A stretch of DNA of 64,000 bases from positions 558,001 to 622,000 of the forward strand of contig NZ_CP031015.1 in the NCBI RefSeq assembly GCF_003850245.1, given 5' to 3'. The stretch's first letter is position 1. Each line of letters opens with the position of its first letter. This DNA is from Microbacterium sp. ABRD28. Lineage in GTDB: Bacteria; Actinomycetota; Actinomycetes; Actinomycetales; Microbacteriaceae. The translations under genes were made by a program, and so were the position numbers. Positions 46,624 to 55,493 of this stretch are shown piece after piece. Below the pieces are notes generated by a model. It searched no databases, was not told where the DNA came from, and worked only from the letters and a program-made list of their open reading frames with translations.

Positions 46624-48021
46624 ATGACCCTGTCAGACACCACGATCGATCCCACCGCCCGACCGGGCACCGACGCGCGGGCGGAGCGCCTCCGCTCCGC
46701 ACTCGGCAGCCGCGTCGTGCTGCCCGGCGACGCGGAGTGGGATCTCGCCCGGATGCCCTGGAACCTCGCGGTCGACCAGCGTCCCGTCGCCGTCGCCCGA
46801 CCCGAAACGGCCGAGGACGTCGTGGAGATCGTGCGTGCCGCGACCGCGGCCGGGTTGAAGATCGCCCCGCAGTCCACCGGACACGCCGCCGGTGCCCTGG
46901 CCGACACCGGCCTCGCCGACACCGTCATCGTCAGCCTGGCGCGCCTTCGAGGCGTCACGGTCGACCCCGTCGCCCGCACGGCCCGCGTGCTGGGTGGATC
47001 GCACTGGAACGACGTGCTGGAAGCGACGGCGCCCCACGGCCTGACCGCGCCCCACGGGAGTGCCGGAGACGTCAGCGTCGCCGGTTACAGCCTCAGTGGG
47101 GGCCTGTCGTTCTACGCGCGGACACACGGTCTCGCCGTGAACTTCGTCCGCGCCGTTCAGGTGGTCACGGCCGACGGCGCCCTCGTCCGTGCGAGCGCCG
47201 ACGAGAACCCCGACCTGTTCTGGGCGATCCGCGGCGGCTCCGGTGCCTTCGGGGTCGTGGTCTCGCTCGAGATCGACCTGCTTCCCTACGCGGATGTGTT
47301 CGCCGGCATGCTGCTGTGGGATGCCGCGCGGGCGTCCGAAGTCGCGCACGCCTGGGCGGCGTGGACCGCGACGGCTCCCGAGAGCGCGACGACGACCCTG
47401 CGCATCCTGAACCTCCCGCCCCTGCCCGAGCTCCCGCCCTTCCTCTCCGGCCGGTCGGTGGTCGTCGTCGACGGCGCGGTGCTCGAGACGGATGACGCGG
47501 CTGCGGCCGTCCTCGCGCCGCTGCGCGGCCTCGCGCCCGAGATCGACACCTTCGCCCGCATCCCTGCGGCCGGGCTGGTGGCCGTCCACATGGATCCGCC
47601 GCAGCCGACTCCCGCAGTGACGCAGCACGCGGTCCTCGACGAGCTTCCGGATGACGCCGTGGCGGCGTTCCTTCACGCCGGCGCGAATCGTGACCTCTTC
47701 ATGACCGAGCTGCGCCACATCGGCGGAGCCGTGGCGCGGCCGGCGGCCCACGGCGGTGCGGTCTCGGCCCTGCGCGGGCAGTACCTGTGTCACACCGTCG
47801 CGATGATCCCGGTGCCCGAAGCCGCGGCCGGTGCCACCGCCACGGCTCGCGCGGCGGTGGCGCTGTTCGCGCCGTGGCACATCGACGCCCTCGCCCTGAC
47901 GTTCGTGGACGGCGGAGCCGATCGCCGCGTCGGGTACGGCGAGGCGACCGGTCGGCTCGGTGAGCTCAAGCGCCGGTTCGATCCCGGCGCGGTGTTCTCG
48001 GCCGCCCAGCCGGTGGGCTGA
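46624..48021 (+). CDS. FAD-binding oxidoreductase (BBE-like, PCMH fold)
   Basis: A 465-residue flavin oxidase. The PCMH FAD domain includes VEIVRAATAAGLKIAPQSTG and His in TGHAA at the position of the covalently linked histidine in berberine-bridge-like oxidases, then GSAGDVSVAGYSLSGGLSFY and AIRGGSGAFGVV. A BBE-like C-terminal segment (RLGELKRRFDPGAVFS) is present. ATG 46624 follows GAGGAAG. Oxidises sugars or secondary metabolites in general; the true substrate is unknown, no biosynthetic neighbours. Confidence 0.88.
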   Translation: MTLSDTTIDPTARPGTDARAERLRSALGSRVVLPGDAEWDLARMPWNLAVDQRPVAVARPETAEDVVEIVRAATAAGLKIAPQSTGHAAGALADTGLADTVIVSLARLRGVTVDPVARTARVLGGSHWNDVLEATAPHGLTAPHGSAGDVSVAGYSLSGGLSFYARTHGLAVNFVRAVQVVTADGALVRASADENPDLFWAIRGGSGAFGVVVSLEIDLLPYADVFAGMLLWDAARASEVAHAWAAWTATAPESATTTLRILNLPPLPELPPFLSGRSVVVVDGAVLETDDAAAAVLAPLRGLAPEIDTFARIPAAGLVAVHMDPPQPTPAVTQHAVLDELPDDAVAAFLHAGANRDLFMTELRHIGGAVARPAAHGGAVSALRGQYLCHTVAMIPVPEAAAGATATARAAVALFAPWHIDALALTFVDGGADRRVGYGEATGRLGELKRRFDPGAVFSAAQPVG

Positions 48022-48039
48022 CCTCGGGCACCGCGGCGG

Positions 48040-48672
48040 TCACGACCCCGTCGAGGTCAAGCCGGGGAGCGCCTCGCCGAGCGAGGTCACGATCGACTGC
48101 ACCGCGATCGCGAGGAGGAGCAGTCCGAAGATCCTGGTGAGCACGTTCATGCCGGCGGGGCCGAGGAGCTTCGCGACGAACGGACCGAAGTACAGTACGG
48201 CCGAGCAGATGAGCCCGACCACGATCACGATGCCGAGCCCCGCGACGTAGTCGATCACCGAGGTGTACGAGTGCGCGAAGGTGATGGCGAGGGCGATCGC
48301 CCCCGGCCCGGCGATGACCGGGATGGCCAGCGGCACGACGACCGGCGACCCGGCGGGATCGTTGGTGGCGACCGGACTCGGCCGGGCGAGGAGCATCGCC
48401 CATCCGATCGCGGCGACGAGCAGGTTGCCGGCGATCTTGAACGTGGTGATGTCGATGCCGAAGATCTGCAGCACCCACGTGCCGGCCAGGAGCGACACGG
48501 CGAGGATCACGATGACCGCGAGCCCGACGAGAAGCCCGATCCGGCGCTGCTGCGCCGGCGTGCGGCCGTCGGTCACCTGCAGGAAGACCGGCAGCGTGCC
48601 GATCGGGTTGCAGATGGTGAAGAGCGCCACGGCGCTCGTGATCAGGGTGGGGGCGGCGATCGCGGTGTCCAT
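48040..48672 (-). CDS. MarC family membrane protein
   Basis: A 210-residue protein with six helices and the duplicated NPIGTLPVF and IAGPGAIALAI motifs of the MarC/UPF0056 family. ATG 48672 follows GGAGCCGC. MarC is no longer thought to mediate antibiotic resistance and its transport role is unresolved. It is convergent with the FAD oxidase gene at a 18-nt gap. Confidence 0.92.
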   Translation of the reverse strand: MDTAIAAPTLITSAVALFTICNPIGTLPVFLQVTDGRTPAQQRRIGLLVGLAVIVILAVSLLAGTWVLQIFGIDITTFKIAGNLLVAAIGWAMLLARPSPVATNDPAGSPVVVPLAIPVIAGPGAIALAITFAHSYTSVIDYVAGLGIVIVVGLICSAVLYFGPFVAKLLGPAGMNVLTRIFGLLLLAIAVQSIVTSLGEALPGLTSTGS

Positions 48673-48740
48673 GCGGCTCCGGGTGAGGACGGGGGCGCCC
48701 TCATCCTAGGACGAGCGAGACCTGCCGACGTGTCCCGCCG

Positions 48741-49760
48741 TCACAGCCAGCGCTTGTGCTTGAACACCCCGTAGAGACCCGCGGCGACCCCGACCATCAG
48801 CACGAGCGAGAACGGATAGCCCCACTCCCACGACAGCTCGGGCATGTTCTCGAAGTTCATGCCGTAGACGGTGCCGACGAGGGTGGGGGCGAAGATGATC
48901 GCCGCCCAGCCGGAGATCTTCTTCAGCTCTTCGTTCTGTGCGAGGTTGAACTCCGTCATCCGCCGCATCTCGTCGTTCTGCCGCTGCGCGACGAGGGTCG
49001 ACTCGACGGTGAGGGCGTTCTCGAGGATGGTGCGGAACGCCGCCGACCGTTCCACGACCCGCAGCGCGTGGTCGAGCACATCGCGCAGGTTGCGCTGAAG
49101 CTCGACCTCGACCCGGTACTTGTCCGACCCGCGCAGCAGCGCCTCGAGCATTCCGACGAGCGGCCGCGATGCCCGCTGGAAGTCGATGACCTCGCGGGAG
49201 AGCTCGTAGATGCGGCGTGACACGCTGCTCTCTTCGTCGAAGAGCTGATCCTCGATCTCGTCGATGTCGTTCTCGAGCCCGGCGATGACCGGCTCGTACT
49301 CGTCGACCACCTCGTCGAGGATGGCGTACAGCACGGCCTCGGGTCCCATCGAGAGCAGCTCGGGGGCGTCTTCGAGTCGCCGCCGCACGCGGCCGAGGTT
49401 CGGCGACTCGGCGTGGCGGATCGTCACGACGAAGTCGGGACCGACGAACAGGTGCAGTTCGCCGAATTCGACCCGCTCCTCCGCATCGAGGTAGCGTGCG
49501 GGCCGCAGCACGACGAACAGGGTGTCGCCGTAGCGCTCGAGCTTCGAGCGCTGGTGTCCGCTGAGGGCGTCTTCGACGGCGAGCGGATGCAACGAGAACT
49601 CCTCGGCGACCTGTCGGACTTCCTCCTCGCTCGGTCGGTAGAGCCCGATCCAAGCCATCGCGCCACGCGCGCGCATGACCTCGAAGGTCTCGTCGAGGTC
49701 GGTGGGGTCTTCGGTGCGGACGCCGTTGACGTACACGCCGTTGTCGATCAGCGCCATCAT
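48741..49760 (-). CDS. corA: Magnesium/cobalt transport protein CorA
   Basis: A 339-residue CorA. The N-terminal cytoplasmic domain has the usual alternating alpha/beta with the long helix leading into two C-terminal transmembrane helices. The pore motif YGMNFENMPEL (GMN) is present, and the second helix ends in KHKRWL. Start ATG 49760 follows GGAGAAGAG; ATG 49757 immediately next is equivalent. A 20-codon leader peptide lies 116 nt upstream. Confidence 0.95.
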   Translation of the reverse strand: MMALIDNGVYVNGVRTEDPTDLDETFEVMRARGAMAWIGLYRPSEEEVRQVAEEFSLHPLAVEDALSGHQRSKLERYGDTLFVVLRPARYLDAEERVEFGELHLFVGPDFVVTIRHAESPNLGRVRRRLEDAPELLSMGPEAVLYAILDEVVDEYEPVIAGLENDIDEIEDQLFDEESSVSRRIYELSREVIDFQRASRPLVGMLEALLRGSDKYRVEVELQRNLRDVLDHALRVVERSAAFRTILENALTVESTLVAQRQNDEMRRMTEFNLAQNEELKKISGWAAIIFAPTLVGTVYGMNFENMPELSWEWGYPFSLVLMVGVAAGLYGVFKHKRWL

Positions 49761-49876
49761 CTCTTCTCCGGTCGGTTCATGCCGCGCGAGCGGCGAACAG
49801 CAAAGGGCGGATGCCGCGCCACCGCGCTGCTGCAGAATCGATCCAGGCGAGCGGGCCGAACCAGCCCGAGAGCGGG

Positions 49877-49939
49877 TCAGCGAACCGGGAAGCCCGACAC
49901 CGGCAGCAGGACGGTGACGCGCGGACTATGACCAGCCAT
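49877..49939 (-). CDS. Leader peptide upstream of corA (20 residues)
   Basis: ATG 49939 is preceded by GAGAGGAGGTGGTGCGTG, a strong ribosome site, and a 20-codon frame ends at 49877. The peptide (MAGHSPRVTVLLPVSGFPVR) has three prolines and hydrophobic stretches. Around its stop, GCCCG at 49864-49868 can pair with either the upstream or the downstream CGGG, giving mutually exclusive hairpins. Salmonella corA also has a leader peptide (corL), so an attenuation role is a reasonable analogy, not shown. Confidence 0.5.
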   Translation of the reverse strand: MAGHSPRVTVLLPVSGFPVR

Positions 49940-49985
49940 CACGCACCACCTCCTCTCGGGTCGGGACCGCACTCACGATAGTCGA

Positions 49986-50489
49986 TCACGACGTCACCCG
50001 GGGAGCGAACCGGTCCCATGCACCTGCCCACGTCGCCTCGAAATCGCCCCGCGAGCGGCGTCCCGCCCGCCAGGACTCCTCCGCGTAGGACAGGGCGCGG
50101 GCCACGCGGTTCAGTTCACGCCGGCGCAGGTCGGAGTCCTCGCATCCGATCGCGCAGGTCACCCACTCCTCGCGGATGCGGCCGAGGAACGGCCCCATCC
50201 CCACCCAGAGGGCGATGGCGGGCGCCAGCCACACCACCGCCGCGAGGACCACCGTCGCGGCCGTACCCAGGATGTCGGACAGGAGCAGGCCCGCCGCGAC
50301 CCCCACGATCAGTCCGACGAAAGGCCAGAGCCGCATCAGCACCCACAGGCGCCGTTCGAGGTCGGTGGTATCAGGGGGGAGGATCACCAGGCGCACGCGC
50401 ATCTCGCCGTAGCGGGCGATCGTCGTTTCGAGAAACCCCCAGCTGCCGCGCAGTGGGCGCGATCCGGGAGCGGTGGGGAGGGGACGCAT
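49986..50489 (-). CDS. Hypothetical membrane protein (possibly DUF6611-like)
   Basis: A 167-residue protein: basic N-terminus, YGEMRVRLVILPPDTTDLER, two hydrophobic helices (about 50-100), then a cytoplasmic helical part EWVTCAIGCEDSDLRRRELN. ATG 50489 follows GAGGAT. It resembles small actinobacterial two-helix membrane proteins (DUF6611-like by pattern), but the assignment is tentative. It is upstream of the corA leader on the same strand, separated by 46 nt. Confidence 0.7.
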   Translation of the reverse strand: MRPLPTAPGSRPLRGSWGFLETTIARYGEMRVRLVILPPDTTDLERRLWVLMRLWPFVGLIVGVAAGLLLSDILGTAATVVLAAVVWLAPAIALWVGMGPFLGRIREEWVTCAIGCEDSDLRRRELNRVARALSYAEESWRAGRRSRGDFEATWAGAWDRFAPRVTS

Positions 50490-50601
50490 GAATCGATCCT
50501 CGTCACCGTCCGACCACGGGTATCCGGTCCCGACGGATCACCTACGCCACGCGACGTGATCCTCACGACTTCCTGACGCCCATGCCGGGCAGGATGGCAC
50601 C

Positions 50602-51585
50602 ATGCTCACCATCCGCGTCACCGCTCCTTCGGCGCTCGCCCGCGAGCTCGCGCCGCAGCTGCGGGCGCAGCCCACCGTGATCGATCTCGCCGTGGTCCCG
50701 GGCGCCGCCGCCGCAGGCAACGGTGACCTGCTGATCTTCGACGTCGCACGTGAGGACGTCAACAACATCGTCCGGCTGCTCCGGCACGCCGGCGTGCCCG
50801 AGCGGGGCGCGATCGTCGTCAGCGAGCCACTGGCGGTGGTGTCGGATGCCGCGCACGCGGCTGAACGCGCCGCTCCGGGTCATCCCGCGGACGGCGTGCT
50901 GTGGGCTCAGCTGGCCAGCCGCTCCACCGAGGACGCCCGGCCGTCGTGGAGCTTCTTCGCCTTCCTGCTGCTGGCGACGCTGATCGCCGGGATCGGGCGA
51001 CTCTTGGATCAGCCCATCCTCATCATCGGCGCGATGGTGGTGGGTCCGGAGTTCGCCCCCATCGCCGCGATCTGCTACGCCGTGGTGCGCCGCCGGCGGG
51101 GGATCATCGGGCCCGCGTCGGTCACGCTCTTCGGCGGCTTCGCGGTGTGCGCGCTGATCGCATGGGGGGTATGGGCGCTCCTCTACGTCTTCGGCGTCTT
51201 CACCTACGAGCAGGCCACGACCGGCGACGCGACGCAGTTCATCGTCAGCCCCGACGCCTGGTCGTTCGTGATCGCCGTGCTGGCGGGCATCGCGGGGGTG
51301 CTCTCGCTGACGACATCGAAGTCGTCCGCGCTCGTCGGCGTGTTCATCTCCATCACCACCGTGCCGGCGGTGGGCACGATCGGGCTGACCCTCGCGGTCG
51401 GCGCCTGGGCCGAGGCCGGCGCGGCGCTGGTGCAGCTCGCGCTGAATCTCGCCGGACTCCTCCTGGCGGGAACGGTGACGCTCTTCGTGCAGCTGCACGC
51501 CGGGCGGGCCATCTCGCGCCGTGTCGAGTCGCGCCGAGTGGCTCGAGCCGCGGCCGATCAGGCGGGGTCGACGACGAGCCGGTAG
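50602..51585 (+). CDS. DUF389 domain membrane protein
   Basis: A 327-residue protein of the DUF389 family. The N-terminal 110 residues are a soluble alpha/beta domain; then five to six helices with LDQPILIIGAMVVGPEFAPI and SVTLFGGFAV. ATG 50602 has CAGGAT 5 nt upstream (50591-50596), suggesting a leaderless transcript. Its 3' end overlaps kdpE by 28 nt on the opposite strand. Function unknown; transport is suspected. Confidence 0.9.
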   Translation: MLTIRVTAPSALARELAPQLRAQPTVIDLAVVPGAAAAGNGDLLIFDVAREDVNNIVRLLRHAGVPERGAIVVSEPLAVVSDAAHAAERAAPGHPADGVLWAQLASRSTEDARPSWSFFAFLLLATLIAGIGRLLDQPILIIGAMVVGPEFAPIAAICYAVVRRRRGIIGPASVTLFGGFAVCALIAWGVWALLYVFGVFTYEQATTGDATQFIVSPDAWSFVIAVLAGIAGVLSLTTSKSSALVGVFISITTVPAVGTIGLTLAVGAWAEAGAALVQLALNLAGLLLAGTVTLFVQLHAGRAISRRVESRRVARAAADQAGSTTSR

Positions 51586-52238
51586 CCCATGCCCGATTCG
51601 GTGAGCAGGTGAACCGGATGCGACGGGTCGGGCTCGAGCTTGCGGCGCAGCTGCGACATGTACAGCCGGAGGTACCCCGAATCCTGGACGTTCTCGCTGG
51701 CCCAGATCTCCTTCAGCAGGGTTTGGCGGGTGACGAGGGCGCCGGGGTTTCGGGCGAGGAACTCGAGCATCCGCCACTCGGTCGGGGTGAGGTGCACGCG
51801 GGCACCGGACCGGGTGACGGCCCGCGCCGAGAGGTCGACCGTGACGTCGCCGAAGACCACCATCGGTTCGGATGCCGCCCCGCCGCGTCGGCGCGAGAGC
51901 GCCCGCAGCCGCGCGAGCAGCTCGTCGATCTGGAAGGGCTTGGTGACGTAGTCGTCGGCGCCCGCGTCGAGCGCGTCGACCTTGTCGGCCGAGCCGGTGC
52001 GCCCCGACACCACGATGATGGGGGCGCTCGTCCAGCCTCGCAGGGCCTCGATCACCTGCATGCCGTCGAGCCGCGGCATCCCCAGATCCAGCAGGATGAT
52101 GTCGGGATGCGCCTGGGCGGCCATCGCCACGGCGGCGGCGCCGTCGGGCGCGGCCACCACCTCGTAGCCGTGTGCGGCCAGAGTGATGCGCAGCGCCCGG
52201 ACGAGCTGCGGGTCGTCGTCGGCGAGGAGGATCTTCAC
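51558..52238 (-). CDS. kdpE: Response regulator KdpE
   Basis: A 226-residue OmpR-type regulator. The receiver has DDD at 7-9, Asp51 (ILLDLGMP), Ser/Thr in VVSGR and Lys in TKPF; the winged helix ends TESGMGYRLV. GTG 52238 overlaps the kdpD stop by 4 nt (GTGA). The pair controls kdpFABC in response to low K+. The last gene of the kdp cluster; convergent overlap with the DUF389 gene. Confidence 0.95.
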   Translation of the reverse strand: MKILLADDDPQLVRALRITLAAHGYEVVAAPDGAAAVAMAAQAHPDIILLDLGMPRLDGMQVIEALRGWTSAPIIVVSGRTGSADKVDALDAGADDYVTKPFQIDELLARLRALSRRRGGAASEPMVVFGDVTVDLSARAVTRSGARVHLTPTEWRMLEFLARNPGALVTRQTLLKEIWASENVQDSGYLRLYMSQLRRKLEPDPSHPVHLLTESGMGYRLVVDPA

Positions 52239-54766
52239 GCGCGCTCGCTTCGGGTCGGGATCGGTGCGGGGGTGTCGGCCAGCGGCAGCGAGATCACCAT
52301 CGTCAGGCCTCCTCCGGGGGTGTTCTCGGGGGTGAGCGCGCCGCCCATCCCCTCGGTGAATCCCCTCGACAGGGCCAGGCCCAGGCCGAGCCCTGTGGTG
52401 TTGTCGACATCTCCCAGTCGCTGGAAGGGCGCGAACATGTCCTCCTGGCGCTCGGCGCTCACACCGGGACCGCGATCGACGATGCGGATCTCGGCGCTCT
52501 GTCCGAGACGGCTCGTGGTCACGAGCACCCGGGCCCCGTCGGGGCTGTGCCGCCGGGCATTGGCGAGCACATTGACGAGCACCCGCTGGAGGAGCACCGG
52601 GTCGGCGGTGAGCGCGGGAAGGTCGGGGTCGAGCCCGAGCTCGACGTCGTCCGGTCCGAGGTCGAGCTCGTCGAGGGCCGCGAGGACCGCGCCGGCGGCG
52701 TCGACGGGCGACAGCGAGACCGCGAGCACGCCGGCCTGCACCCGGCTGACGTCGAGCAGATCGGTCACCAGCTGCGCCAGGGTGGACAGGCTCTCGTCGG
52801 CGGTCTCGAGGAGCTCCCGTCGATCGGCGGGGCTGAGCTGATCGCCCGCGGCGCGGAGCCCGCCGATCGCGGCGAGGGCGGCGGCGAGGGGGCGCCGCAG
52901 ATCGTGGCTGACCGCCGACAGAAGCGCGGAGCGCACCTGGTCGGCCTCGGCGAGGGCGTCGGCCGCGCGCGCCGTCGCGGTGAGGTCGGTGTGCTCCAAG
53001 GCGGCGGCGAGCTGCGCGGCGATCGCGTCGAGGAGACGTCGCTCCCGGGCGCCGAGCGTTCCGTGCAGCTCGAGACGGCCCCGGGGTTCGCCGTCGGGCC
53101 CGCGGCCGATGTCCATCGTCACGGAGTCGTCGCCGCGCACGGGCTCGCCGTCGGTCGCGATCGTCGTGCCGTCGGCGGTCGCGAGGCGCACCCCAGCCAG
53201 GCCGAGGGCCTCTCGGGTGCGGGTGACGAGGGCGGGGATGGCGCTCTCGCCGCGCAGCACGCTGCCGGCGACCGTGGCGAGGAGCTCGGACTCGGCGGCC
53301 GCGCGCCGGGCGACGCGCGCGGCGCGGGCCGCCTGGTCGACGATGAAGCTGACGAGGATCGCGATCACCACGTAGAGCGCGAGCGCGAGGGCGTGCAGGG
53401 GGTCGGAGATGGTGACGTTGTAGAGCGGCTCGACGAAGAGGAAGTCGAGGGTCAATCCCGACAGCACGGCGGCGAACAGCGCGGGCCAGATGCCGCCGAT
53501 GAGGGCGACGACCACGACGAGCAGCTGGTAGAAGAGCACGTCGGAGGTGATCGACTCCTCGCTGCGGAAGGTCGAGAGCACGACCGACAGCAGCGGTCCG
53601 CCGACGAGCGCGGTGACGAAACCGAGCACGCGGCGTTTGATGCTGAGAGCTCCGCCACGCACCCGGGGGAGGGCGAAGCGCCCGCCGGCGGCGGCGTGCG
53701 TGACGATGTGCACGTCGATGTCGCCCGACTCGCGGATGACGGTCGCGCCGATGCCCGGGCCGGTGAGCGCGGCGGCGAGCCGCCCGCGACGGCTCACCCC
53801 GATCACGAGCTGCGAGGCGTTGACCGACCGGGCGAACTCGACCAGCGCGCGGGGGATGTCGTCGCCGACGACCTGGTGGTAGGTGCCGCCGAGCGACTCG
53901 ACGAGGGCGCGCTGCTGGGCGAGCGCGGCCGGGCTCGAGGTGCGCAGCCCGTCCTGGCTGGACACGTGCACCGCGAGCAGCTCGCCGCCGGCCGAGCGGG
54001 CGGCGATACGCGCGCCGCGACGCAGGAGCGTCTCGCCTTCGGGCCCACCGGTGAGGGCCACGACCACACGCTCGCGGGCCTGCCAGGTGCCCTCGATGCC
54101 GTGCTCGGCGCGGTAGGTCTTCAGAGCGCTGTCGACCTCGTCGGCCAGCCACAGCAGGGCCAGTTCGCGGAGCGCCGTGAGGTTGCCGAGGCGGAAGTAG
54201 TTCGACAGGGCCGCGTCGATCCGCTCCGCGGGGTAGACGAGCCCTGACGAGAGCCGGTCGCGCAGCGACTGGGGGGCGAGATCGACCACCTCGATCTGGT
54301 CGGCGCCGCGCACGACGGCGTCGGGCACGGTCTCGCGCTGCGGGATGCCGGTGATCTGTTCCACCACCCCGTTCAGCGACTCGATGTGCTGGACGTTGAC
54401 GGTGGTGATCACGTCGATCCCCGCGTCGCGGAGGGCCTCGACGTCTTTCCACCGCTTGTCGTGCGGGGATCCCGGCGCGTTGGTGTGGGCCAGCTCGTCG
54501 ACGAGCGCGATCTCGGGGCGACGGGCCAGCACCCCGTCGAGGTCTAGCTCGGTCAGCTCGACCCCGCGATGCTCCACGATGCGGCGCGGCATGACCTCCA
54601 GACCCTCGATCTGGGCGGCCGTCGCGGCACGGCCGTGGGTCTCGACGATCGCGACGACGACGTCGCGCGCCTCTCCCGCCAGGCGCCGGCCCTCTTCGAG
54701 CATCTCGTAGGTCTTGCCGACGCCCGGTGCCGCTCCGAGCAGCACGCGCAGCCGCCCGCGCTTCAC
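52235..54766 (-). CDS. kdpD: Sensor histidine kinase KdpD
   Basis: An 843-residue KdpD in the full arrangement: N-terminal KdpD domain with Walker A GAAPGVGKT at 11-19 and VDELAHTNAPGS, universal-stress-like domain (about 230-360), DUF4118 four-helix membrane domain (about 380-475), GAF-like segment, HisKA with His621 (LLSAVSHDLRRPLA), and HATPase (NVLANARRHSPDG, GLGLGLAL). GTG 54766 after GGGGTGAG. Senses K+ limitation or turgor. It starts 75 nt after kdpC and overlaps kdpE. Confidence 0.95.
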   Translation of the reverse strand: MKRGRLRVLLGAAPGVGKTYEMLEEGRRLAGEARDVVVAIVETHGRAATAAQIEGLEVMPRRIVEHRGVELTELDLDGVLARRPEIALVDELAHTNAPGSPHDKRWKDVEALRDAGIDVITTVNVQHIESLNGVVEQITGIPQRETVPDAVVRGADQIEVVDLAPQSLRDRLSSGLVYPAERIDAALSNYFRLGNLTALRELALLWLADEVDSALKTYRAEHGIEGTWQARERVVVALTGGPEGETLLRRGARIAARSAGGELLAVHVSSQDGLRTSSPAALAQQRALVESLGGTYHQVVGDDIPRALVEFARSVNASQLVIGVSRRGRLAAALTGPGIGATVIRESGDIDVHIVTHAAAGGRFALPRVRGGALSIKRRVLGFVTALVGGPLLSVVLSTFRSEESITSDVLFYQLLVVVVALIGGIWPALFAAVLSGLTLDFLFVEPLYNVTISDPLHALALALYVVIAILVSFIVDQAARAARVARRAAAESELLATVAGSVLRGESAIPALVTRTREALGLAGVRLATADGTTIATDGEPVRGDDSVTMDIGRGPDGEPRGRLELHGTLGARERRLLDAIAAQLAAALEHTDLTATARAADALAEADQVRSALLSAVSHDLRRPLAAALAAIGGLRAAGDQLSPADRRELLETADESLSTLAQLVTDLLDVSRVQAGVLAVSLSPVDAAGAVLAALDELDLGPDDVELGLDPDLPALTADPVLLQRVLVNVLANARRHSPDGARVLVTTSRLGQSAEIRIVDRGPGVSAERQEDMFAPFQRLGDVDNTTGLGLGLALSRGFTEGMGGALTPENTPGGGLTMVISLPLADTPAPIPTRSERA

Positions 54767-54841
54767 CGTCTCACCCCGGCGAGGGCGATGCGGTGGGCGC
54801 GGGCGGCGGGCATGACGGGTGGTCCTTCTGTCTCTGCGGCG

Positions 54842-55456
54842 TCAGTCCTGGTTCCGGGCGTCCAGCGCGAGATTCAGCTGCAGGACGTTGACGCGCGGTT
54901 CCCCGAGAATCCCGAGGTCCCTGGACTGGATCATAGACTCCACCAGCTTGCGGACGTCCTGCTCCGGGAGCCCGCGGGCCTCGGCCACACGCGGCACCTG
55001 GAGGAGCGCGTAGGCGGGACTGATGTGCGGGTCGAGCCCCGAGGCCGACGCGGTGACCGCGTCGGCGGGGATCTCGTCGGGCGAGACGCCCTCGAGCTCG
55101 GCGATCGCGGCCTTGCGTTCCTCGATCGCGGCGATGAGGTCGGCGTTCTCGGGCCCCCAGTTCGACCCGCTCGAGGCGCCGCCGTCGTAGCCGTCGCCGG
55201 CCGCCGAGGGGCGGGACTGGAAGTACTCCGGAAGCGCCTCGCCGTCGGCATCCGTCCAGGACTGCCCGATGAGGGCCGAGCCCACGACGGCGCCCGATGC
55301 GTCGCGCTGCAGGGAACCGTTCGCCTGCCAGGGGAGGGCCAGCTGGCCGATGCCGGTGATGAGGAGGGTGTAGCCGAGACCGAGGATGACGGTGAAGGCG
55401 ACCATCGCGCGGACGGCGACGCCGACGCTGCGAAGGGTGGTGCGGGTGGCGGACAT
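54842..55456 (-). CDS. kdpC: Potassium-transporting ATPase subunit C
   Basis: A 204-residue KdpC: one N-terminal helix (about 12-35) and a soluble outer domain containing GSALIGQSW, FQSRPSAAG and SASGLDPHISPAYA, all hallmarks. ATG 55456 follows GGAG. It stabilises the KdpB-ATP interaction in the complex. Located between kdpB (37-nt gap) and kdpD on the same strand. Confidence 0.95.
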   Translation of the reverse strand: MSATRTTLRSVGVAVRAMVAFTVILGLGYTLLITGIGQLALPWQANGSLQRDASGAVVGSALIGQSWTDADGEALPEYFQSRPSAAGDGYDGGASSGSNWGPENADLIAAIEERKAAIAELEGVSPDEIPADAVTASASGLDPHISPAYALLQVPRVAEARGLPEQDVRKLVESMIQSRDLGILGEPRVNVLQLNLALDARNQD

Positions 55457-55493
55457 GAGGGGGACTCCTTGTTCGGGCCGAGAATGCAGGGGC

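Noticed and set aside
51558..54452. A 964-codon frame that includes kdpE
   Set aside because: Residues before the kdpE start are an out-of-frame shadow of kdpD; GTG 52238 with GTGA overlap is the proper start.
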